A stretch of 64,000 bases of DNA from Silene conica (Eukaryota > Streptophyta > Magnoliopsida > Caryophyllales > Caryophyllaceae), in assembly GCA_029255685.2 (NCBI GenBank), contig CM055311.2:8065031-8129030 (forward strand), read 5' to 3'. This document shows positions 55,763 to 64,000 of this stretch, piece after piece. The notes beneath the pieces were generated by a model. The model worked only from the letters and a program-made list of their open reading frames with translations, had not been told where the DNA came from and made no database searches. Numbering within the stretch: position 1 is the first letter of the stretch; each line of letters begins with the position of its first letter. The position numbers were made by a program, and so were the translations under genes.

Positions 55763-56545
55763 ATGGATTAATTTATCGCGCAACAAGTGGATGAACATTT
55801 TCACGACTATCTCAATCGATTTTATGCCTATACTAATTGTCTTTACTCTCTTGGGCACACTTATAGTGAACTCTCTGTGGGTGTTTTTGTACTTCATGGC
55901 ATGAACTTCGAGACACACGAAATGGCTTCTCACTTGTGCAATGGAAGTTACTACAACATGGTTGCGATTGAGGATCTTTGGAATTTCTTGAATTACATGG
56001 CCTTCGAATGTCGGGAGAAAGCTCGCCAACAAGCTTGGTTGAGTTCTATAGAGAAAATACGCGAAATTATAGCTCAAAACACCAAAATAATGATGGAGAT
56101 AAATGCTCATTCCCAACATATGCTTGAGGAAATGAATGAACGAGGTAATCAAGTGCTCAATTCTTATGCTCATCATCATCATTCCCAATGTGAGTCTACT
56201 ATTTCTCCTCTTGTTTCTCCATGTGAGTCTACTTCCTCATATGATTTTGATAACGACGACGATGAACCGCTTTTTATTATTGAAATGCCCGCTATCGTTG
56301 CTCCAAAGTACCATGCTGTAATAAGGGTAGATGACACACTTCAGACAACCAACTTTAACATTGTAGTAGACGAGTTACCTCCTACAAATGAATTTGTCGA
56401 GATTCCATGTGATTCTAATGAGGTTTCTCCCAAGTCTTTTGACTTCATTGGCGATTCATTTGTAGAAGATAAGTTTGATCCAATAGAGGTAGATAAAGGA
56501 CTAAGTACTATAAATTTAGAAGATGAGTGGGATGCCTCCCATTAA
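55763..56545 (+). pseudogene. Gag-like ORF remnant of the Athila/Tat-like element
   Basis: ATG at 55763 is followed by a stop at codon 3; the frame is then open to 56545 (252 residues from 55787). Residues such as DYLNRFYAYTNCLYSLGHTY and LWNFLNYMAFE recall the C-terminal half of Athila gag (EAWERF...CPHHG...FYNGL), weakly. The C-terminus is acidic. No knuckle or protease follows. The gag assignment is inferred mainly from position after a primer site. Confidence 0.5.
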
Positions 56546-56906
56546 TAAAAAGTCATACCTTCTTGATTTTTATCACCCATTTGAGACCATTGACAATCAT
56601 ATTTTATGCTCTAACGATTTATTTTGTGGTCTTAAGTATGATCCTCCCTTTCTTGCTGACGAGTGGAGTGATGCGGTGATATTATTTGAAGTCTCTCTTA
56701 CGCCAATTGATAAGATTTATCTATGTTTTCCATTGATCTTCCAAGCTAATATCTTGTCAATCGCTTACCTATGTTTCCACATTGTCCATGCGCAACATTT
56801 TCAGAATACAATCATCATCCACACAAACAAACACAAAATCATCTTTCCTAAACATGTTACTAACATAAAAACTAATAAAACTTGCAAAGTTTATGACATA
56901 AGTTGA
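56523..56906 (+). CDS. Unrecognised ORF (127 codons) overlapping the gag-like remnant
   Basis: Opens inside the end of the previous frame and runs to 56906. No family recognised; hydrophobic patches are mixed with His/Asn-rich stretches. It may be a frameshifted continuation of the retroelement ORF or chance. Confidence 0.25.
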   Translation: MSGMPPINKKSYLLDFYHPFETIDNHILCSNDLFCGLKYDPPFLADEWSDAVILFEVSLTPIDKIYLCFPLIFQANILSIAYLCFHIVHAQHFQNTIIIHTNKHKIIFPKHVTNIKTNKTCKVYDIS

Positions 56907-57228
56907 ATTTCCTCATCAAGGTTACCTTTTTGCTCTTCAATCAACAAGATCCCGGCTCCAAGCTACTCCCTCAATCTGAATCCGCGACTAGAACACGAAC
57001 CACGAACCCAACCTCGAAAAACGAGCCATAAAGACCATGGCCAGCAAGTTAGACGGAAATATTTTGGGACATTTCTTACCTAGAAATATGGAGGACGTGA
57101 TATGAAGAAATAGACGTAAAAGTCGTCTCAAACGGATAAGTAACGAAGATTTTATGGGTATTTGAAGATTGAAGGAGATAAGAGTATAAAAATGGTGTTT
57201 GTTGTTTTATTACAGATCTAAAAAATGA
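56907..57228. other. Unassigned 320 bp, probably part of a chromovirus LTR
   Basis: No ORF or repeat end recognised. Together with 57769-58130 it may form one minus-strand LTR interrupted by the MITE. The left end is unknown. Confidence 0.35.
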
Positions 57229-57768
57229 ATGGATATTCTATAGTGTACCCTCGAGTTTTTTGATTTTCTATGTTGTACCCCAACATTTTTATAATTTATA
57301 TGGTATACCCTTAAACTTCTTACATATTACCTCCTCCAAATCCCCATTAACACTATCACTATAAAAAATCGTAATTTGACATTTATTTTGACTCATTAAT
57401 GTGGTATCACCCTTATATATAAGAAGTATAAAAAATAACTTTAAATAAGCATAAACTTCTATTAAAACATATGTTATGAAGCATGAAATAATAGCATCAA
57501 TTTGATGAAATTGAGTTAGATTTGTATACTATTTGGTTGGTTAATGGTAATTCAGCGAACTAATAAGTAAATGAGTAAGTTGTCGAGTAATTGGAATGTT
57601 AAATAGACGATTTAATAGATAAGTTAAGAAATTAAGTTAGCAAAGCCAATAAATAATGTCATTGTATAGACTAATGTATAGAGTTTAAGGGCATACCATA
57701 GAATTTAAAAAATGTAGGGATATAACATAGCAAATTTAAAAACTCGAGGGCACACCGTAGAATATCCC
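57229..57768. mobile_element. MITE with 88 bp inverted repeats (about 540 bp)
   Basis: Left arm GGATATTCTATAGTGTACCC and onward pairs with the right arm (inverse GGATATTCTACGGTGTGCCC) for about 88 bp with scattered mismatches. A 9 bp repeat AAAAAATGA (57220-57228, 57769-57777) suggests a Mutator-type origin, though the A-rich repeat is weaker evidence. No coding. Confidence 0.75.
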
Positions 57769-58130
57769 AAAAAATGAAAAAGAAAGGAGAAGAGAGAGAG
57801 TTAGGGTTGGGGTTTTTGTAAGGAAAATATGAGAGAAATGTACCCAATTACATATTAGGCTCATAAGACAAGTTTTTTAAGACAGACTGAGCTAGAAACA
57901 CTAACTCAAGGCTACTATAACTTAAAATGAGATAACTATTTCCGGAACAAATTATATCATTAAGATATAATTTACGCAATAAAATGAAATGTCATATAAA
58001 AATTAAAATGTCTCAACATAAATTATTCAAATCATTTAAATAAATTACGACATTTGTGAAATATAATTTATTTTCGAAATTAAATTTAAAATCATTAAAT
58101 TTAAAAGTCGTGAAATATCGGGGTGTTACA
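57769..58130 (-). repeat. Chromovirus-type LTR, partial
   Basis: The minus strand starts TGTAACACCCCGATATTTC at 58130, preceded by a polypurine tract. The far end is not identified. Confidence 0.6.
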
Positions 58131-58286
58131 ATCACTCCACCTTTCAAAAATTTTTGTCCTCGAAACTTGAAGACAAAAATAGTAAACTACAAAGGACAAC
58201 GCTAATAACTAAAACATTTACTGAGATCTCGATATTTCAAAACTTAGGTTTCTTTCAAAGATTTCAAAATAATTCTCAAGGCACAT
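58131..58286 (-). other. Polypurine tract and pol tail of a chromovirus
   Basis: The minus strand reads TTTCGAGGACAAAAATTTTT, then GAAAGGTGGAGTGAT, directly before the LTR. This wording is typical of the 3' end of Del/Tekay-type elements. The remainder is non-coding. Confidence 0.6.
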
Positions 58287-58590
58287 TGACACGCGGTCGT
58301 AAACACGGTCAAAAATAAACCTAGGTACAACTAACATGAAGCTAGTGGTAGTAGGGTCGAATCCCAGAGGGAGGCAGAGTTTTAATTTAAGGTCAGTTCA
58401 TTGGTCACAAATTAAGAGGGGTTTTGTTTGCTTGCTTAACTTAATTACTCAAAATATGAAATAAAAGAACAAGAAGGATTAGAAAATTGAGTTTAAACGA
58501 CTAAAAGGGGAATATGTCAGGAATCGGGTCACCGCGGTATCATGCAATAAGAAAATTCTAGGTTAGTCAAATCTTTGATAAGGTGTGTAA
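58287..58590 (-). repeat. Fragment of an Athila/Tat-like LTR, cut by LARD copy 2
   Basis: Similar to the 11870 end of the solo LTR (GCGGTCGTAAAC, AGCTAGTGG, GGGTCGAATCCCAGAGGGAG). It ends where the LARD LTR starts; the rest should lie beyond the window. Confidence 0.6.
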
Positions 58591-59815
58591 TGTAACACCC
58601 CAATTTATTTAAGAGCCTTTATTAAGACATTCTCAAATTAATAGATTTGTTACCATCTCGGAACGTAGCTTCCAAGGTAGTGCATAACAAAGTAAAACAA
58701 ACCAAAGTACTTTATTTAGAACGGATTAAATTTAAACTTTTGATGTTACACTACTACGCAAGAATAAAAGTACAACTGAATACATCTAAGTACGTGATCT
58801 AATACTAAGTAGGTCCAAGCCATGTCTCTCTCCATGCCCAAGCTCCTAATTCATCTGTCTCTAACCTGTAGAATCTACTCCCCATTCCGGATCATCGTAG
58901 GTGTCACACGAATACACTGTCGACCTCGCGGTTGAGTAGGATAACACAATAATAAAATAATGCAACAACGATGATATGCAAATGACATGACATGCTCGAG
59001 CTAAATCTCATTCTCAATCTCAAACCCGTAACACCCAGCCATACCGAACCTCCCGGCAGACTATAATTGGCCGTCGCCGAACACCAGCTCAATAGCTGAT
59101 AAGACACCAGGCCTGGTCTGCAGAACCACCCTGGGCTTTATATCAGAACAATATCTGATCCATATCTTTCTCAGTAACCAATGCATATGCAATGCTCATG
59201 AATGCAACACTAAAATAAATAACCATTAAATACCATGCTCATATAACTCATACTTGCATCCATAATATAGAAGGTCACATTCATTCATAACACAATCACA
59301 GAGTAAACATCCATTCATAACACTTGATAAAGTATAGTGTCAGTGTATCCTACCTGGATAGCAATATAATCTCATCACGTAGCTAACATCCAATCAGCCG
59401 AATCACTTCATTACATACTCAACACCTAACAAAATAATATACTTAATTACTAACTAATACAATTACGCAACCAATATAATATATCGATTATTCAAATTAA
59501 TTATTAATATATTACGCATACCGAGACCGTACCAAACATGATTACCTCAATTAACTTGACCAACCCAGCCTTATTATTTTTATAACTAACCTCAATTAAT
59601 TAACGAACATAGCAATTATATACTCGACTATCGATAACCGTCACATTCTTGTATACCCATTACTTAACAACTTTAATAATTAAATCATGAGTAATATTTG
59701 CTAATATATTAACCATATAATAAAAACCATAACAAAATAATAGCAATAGTATTAATAATAATAGTTATAATAACAATAATAATAACCATAACAATAATCA
59801 TAATGATAACAATAC

Positions 59816-59866
<51 letters not shown>

Positions 59867-61477
59867 GTAATGATGATGATGATAATGATAACAATAATAA
59901 TAATAAAGTAATGATGATGATGATAATGATTAACAATAATAATAATAATAAACATCACGCACAAAACTTGACAACTCCCACAAAGCAGCGTACCAAAACA
60001 GACCCACGAATACACCACCCTCCTGACCACCTAACTTCACAGCCAGTTCGAACCCCCTTCCACCGCTTACACCACCACCACACCACCGTATTTCACACCC
60101 CTGGACCACGGTGCATCTACCGACTTCAACCACCATCCTCAACCAGCCTATATCAGCCCTCGAAACCAGTCCCCAAAACTCCCTGCCACAACCTCATTTG
60201 TGGTATCGTTTTACTGACTCTATGTACACGACCCATTAACCTCCTGTTAACACCACCGTCACCACCACCAAACACTACCTTCGACACCTCATACTACCCA
60301 CAACCCCCTGGTGCAAAGCACCCATCTTCGACGCCACTTACTCTCTCCAACAACCACCCCCAAAACCCACTGCATAACCACGCAACCCTTATTTCGGCAC
60401 TTTGAAGAGGCTCTCAAATCAGCCTCCTCCGGCCACCACACACCCTCTTACCACCACCAACATCACCTACTAATACACCCCTATTAACATTCATGACCCA
60501 CGCCAGGAATCAAACTAAAATATGAACGAATAAGCAACTGGGACGAGATTGAAACAACACATATAAAAACAGAGTATACATTCAGCAACTATCAATCACT
60601 TCCATGGCGGTTTTGGCGACGGCTATGACGGTCCTATGGTGGTTTAAACACTAGGTACATGTTTTATATACTACAAAGATTACTCACAGCCTTAATTTAC
60701 AAATTCGAAGGCATGAAAAGGGCACGAGAACTATTTACGAAAACCTTACTGCGCAAGGGTGAACGGTGATGACGATGACTGCCATGGCCTGTTTCTTCCT
60801 TTCTTCTTCCCAATTTCACACTAGGGTTCATTGTGTAGTGAGGTAGGGAGGCAGAAGGGGGTGTAGGGCTTTGATTACGTTGATGGAGGCAGAAGACGAG
60901 GTGGGGCATTAGGGTTTGATGATAGTGTAAACTCGATGGGTTGAAGCTTGTTTATTTTTATTTTTGCTGTTTTGTTTCACGTTTAAACGTCATTCTATCC
61001 CAAGTCCAAGCCCGATCATCCATAGTCCATTACGCATATCGAAGCATCATAATACCTACGTCCCGTTCTTGACTCTTAAATTAAATTAGCAAGCACATAT
61101 AATAATTATACTAAATAAACTATGCAATTTAGTAGTAGTAAATATTAATTAATTATAAGAATATACAATTATTAGTACTTACATAGAATATATATTAAAT
61201 TAGAATTAAATATAATTACGACAAATAGAAATAAATATAAAATATGAAATATATTTAATTATAAATATATTATCAAATAAATAAATACGACTGAAATGAC
61301 ATTTTTATGAATAATCATCAAATATAAAATGATTATCAAATCCGAAATAATCGTAGAAATACGATTTATAAAATAATAATAGTTTACGTAAAATACTTTA
61401 TAAATGTTCCATCTAAAATACTTGTACAAAACATGGTTTGACTGCCGTTGACCGAGGCTACTATACGGGGTATTACA
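58591..61477 (-). repeat. LARD copy 2 3' LTR (2887 bp)
   Basis: Minus-strand TGTAATACCCC at 61477 to GGGTGTTACA at 58591. Aligns with 6723-9594. Contains an ATT/AAT simple repeat (59740-59950) and the CCACC-rich block (60000-60480). Confidence 0.8.
59740..59950 (+). repeat. AAT/GAT trinucleotide microsatellite
   Basis: Long (AAT)n run at about 59810-59862 with flanking AAT and GAT blocks. ORFs over it are spurious. Confidence 0.9.
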
Positions 61478-61840
61478 GTCTTCCCTCCTTAAAATGAACT
61501 TCGTCCTGAAGTTTGCCACCCGTAACGATAACAACGCACCCACAAGCATAAGACAAACACAAGTAGTACATATACATAAGCTCTAAAACGCGAAGTGTTA
61601 CATTCTATCCCCCTTAAGAAACTTTGTCCCCAAAGTTTAACATACGACAGATGTACATGACACTTAAAGAACCGCAACATTGACCGAAACATAACAAATT
61701 AAACAGCAGACTCCATGCATGGTAAATCTCAGTCAGCCAATCATAACATACCACTTAGCCAGATCGTAAACCATCAAGATTTTACAATCCTATCCTCCTT
61801 AAAACATGGTTACGTCCCTGTAACCTCATTATAAAATCAC
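61478..61840 (-). repeat. Three tandem polypurine-tract modules (LARD copy 2)
   Basis: On the plus strand, TTACA followed by a pyrimidine tract and CCTTAA recurs at 61473 (TCTTCCCTCCTTAA), 61600 (TCTATCCCCCTTAA) and 61784 (TCCTATCCTCCTTAA). The first two are followed by a GTCCyrAAGTTT-like stretch. On the RNA strand each is a purine tract followed by a TGTAA-like LTR start. Only the first adjoins the LTR. Confidence 0.65.
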
Positions 61841-64000
61841 ATTCAGTGTTCAAGAATATCGCCAAAACAACAGTCACAATCATCCGATACGTTAAGTACT
61901 CTATACTGGGCAACTAGCACCCGACTTTTAAGGTAACAAAACATATTTGTCAATTTCATGCTACACAATAAAACAAAATCAAGGTAACTAATACCTATAC
62001 CCCTGGAAATTTTGACACAAACTTTAGACATTTACACCAATATAGACAATCAGCTCACTCACGGTTCATACTTGGCGACTTAAAACATTTTATATTAGTA
62101 CTCACATTATAGAATTAAAATTCATATTTCTACACATCGGTTTAGAGGAAGACACTAGGCAAAATTCCAGCAAGGTAAAAACGTATGTATAATTGGAACT
62201 ACTTTATATAAGACTCACCAAAATAAGCAAGGTCATATTATCATATAACAAGGTTCATATTCATATTATCATATAACAAAGTTCATATTCATATCATATG
62301 CCCACTATTCATGTTATCAATGATATATAAGAGTATTACATGGTTACATCACATAATGCATATTTGATTAAACTTTTATATTTAAAACTTTACCATTTCA
62401 ACAATCGTACATCACGCAGCAACTTCCAAAAATTATAATTAAATAACCGCTTAGCTATTTTTGTAAGCTATTATAGTTTTTAGAAAATATAAGGAATTAC
62501 CTAATCATAGGAAAAAGAATCATATGCATATCTGAAGGGAATTATTTATTACAATTTTTACAACTCAGTTGGTTTGAATAAAACTTTACAGCAATTAGAC
62601 AGAAAAAAAATTGAGCAACTTGCAAAAATTACTATTAAATAACGGCTCATTAAGATTTTACGTGGCTTATCATTTTGAAAACGTGAATGAATTTTCTAAA
62701 CAGTGGAGTTGGAATTATGCATAAACAATAAATACGTTCTAAATGGTTTCTTTTGCAAAACATGGTTCGAAACAGAACTGTGCAGCAACAATCTGACCAC
62801 TGTCAGCTAAAATATTTATTTCTCGCAAAATATAACTCATATTAATATGAAATCAAAAGCATTGAAAACACATTGTACCATATTAACATGCAACTGCCAT
62901 CTAGAAAACGGTAAAGATTGCGAAACCGAAAATAAAATCAACTAAACAACTCGATAAGCATGTATGTATGGACAATGCATTAGTTTCTACCATTGTAACA
63001 ATCACAACTTATTTAAATACGGAAATATATATTAAAAATCAATAAAGTGCCACTTATTGAATACTATCCTTATAACTAAATTAAATGTATATAATTAGAC
63101 GTAAAAATAAAAATAAAAATTGGCATTTAATTTTCAACACATAATTATATAACATTCATGGTTTAGGGCAACACATTCCGCATATCACTAGACATGCATT
63201 GCTAAGGTAATTAGTAAAATAATAACAATCGTCAATCTCAAAAATCGATCACACTTGCCTAGTAAGCCAAACAATAATCTATTGTAAAGAATAAAGCATT
63301 CAAACAAGAAGTGTATATATACTTAGAATAACAACAAAACAATTATCAACGGACACGACACCCGTTTCGGTCTACTAGCTTTACACATAAGACTTAACTT
63401 GATTCCAAATCCTGTAACAACATAGCATGGTTGGCTCTACTAACGATTCCAGCCATTCATGGTCATATCTCTCTTACATCTAACCTCCTATGTAGCTATA
63501 GCTTATGTTGCTTCTATCATAACTCACTTCACATATCATTATGCTATATCTCTACCTAAGGGTTCAGGGGTCATACAGCCGCATGCATATCACCATACAA
63601 GTCAAACTCATATTTCAAACTCATATTCAAAACTCTTATCCTCATACTTGAAGTAATATATATCTCAATCACAGTCAATATCAAGCTCATGATTCACAAT
63701 TTAGATTACCAATCACATTCTTTCATAGCACATCATTAACCATGTATCACATCATTACTTACCTCATTCCGCTCCTACAACTGTTAGTAAAATATATATA
63801 TATATATTGGGTCTTTTTCCTTTATAATATACTACACACTCTCTTCATCTCTCAAGGGTAACCAGGTTAGACTAAAAGGGCCAGTGGCTTGGTTTGAGGG
63901 GGCCCCTAACTCATCCCAATCCTGGGGCTCCTAACAGTTACTAACCTGGGGTTCATTTTATTAGACTCTTCCTACTTTCATTATTATTCATTTGGTTTAG
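61841..64000 (-). other. LARD copy 2 internal region, non-coding
   Basis: AT-rich, no convincing ORF. From 62367 it aligns with 5245-6690 of copy 1; the best-conserved block is at 63840-64000 (CCAGGTTAGACT, GGGCCAGTGGCTTGG), close to the primer site and so a candidate packaging region. Confidence 0.7.

Larger units (their letters stand above)
58591..64000 (-). mobile_element. LARD copy 2: long-LTR non-coding element, runs off the window
   Basis: Minus orientation: the 3' LTR is 61477 to 58591 and the internal region occupies 61478-64000. The 5' LTR should begin just past 64000, since the last bases match copy 1 to within about 30 bp of its primer site. No gag or pol. A non-coding internal region of about 2.6 kb between 2.9 kb LTRs fits the LARD class. 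Confidence 0.8.

Noticed and set aside
59803..60405. 200-residue ORF starting with poly-Ile and poly-Asn
   Set aside because: Microsatellite plus CCACC-rich LTR block of the LARD; no homologous open frame in the other copy.

Overview
This window looks like nuclear, AT-rich plant DNA from an intergenic, probably heterochromatic region. I see no host protein-coding gene, no structural tRNA or rRNA gene and no CRISPR array. Nearly every stretch can be assigned to transposable elements: Ty3/gypsy (chromovirus-like and Athila/Tat-like), Ty1/copia (including a Sirevirus-like element), one L1-like LINE, one CACTA element and two Mutator-type MITEs. The element set says angiosperm; the species cannot be fixed from sequence alone.

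Layout. Positions 1-3070 hold a gypsy gag/protease remnant whose pol is missing, followed by an LTR. 3074-5244 is a broken copia pol fragment. 5245-9594 is one arm of a non-coding, long-LTR gypsy derivative (LARD). From about 9.6 to 54.4 kb runs one L1-like LINE split by three separate insertions: a solo LTR (11870-13751, repeat ACTAC), a complete gag-protease-only Athila-like element A on the minus strand (15773-23861, repeat GCGAG), and a 29.9 kb copia compound (23956-53819, repeat CATAA). With these removed, the LINE reading frame continues through the last two junctions.

The copia element (Copia-A, minus strand) is itself a host. Its 3' LTR holds a solo Athila-like LTR (24933-26591, ACCAG). 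Its leader holds a Sirevirus-like element (31645-42772, CCAAG), a second gag-protease-only element B on the plus strand (43701-51831, GTTAT) and a 311 bp MITE (52018-52328, 9 bp repeat). The Sirevirus carries an env-like ORF split by a 1.07 kb CACTA element (38505-39573, AAT), which in turn contains a segment with tRNA-like A and B boxes. That is up to five nested levels. LTR mismatches counted by eye fall in the order the nesting predicts: Copia-A about 17 in 983, Sirevirus about 20 in 1485, A about 9 in 1559, B about 2 in 1578.

From 54.4 kb to the end: an Athila/Tat-like LTR with a gag remnant, a second MITE (57229-57768) inside or beside a chromovirus LTR, a fragment of another Athila/Tat LTR, and a second LARD (58591 to beyond the window) with a 2.9 kb LTR.

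Most notable signals not explained by ordinary annotation: CG-rich palindromes placed just upstream of the TATA box in several unrelated LTR families, one of which (GGTCGACCGACC type) also recurs in coding, 3' non-coding and copia leader DNA; an array of four hairpins with covarying stems and a shared TTTA..CG loop in the Sirevirus transcript leader; and two conserved hairpins, one with a GNRA-type loop, in the 3' non-coding region of the gag-protease-only elements.
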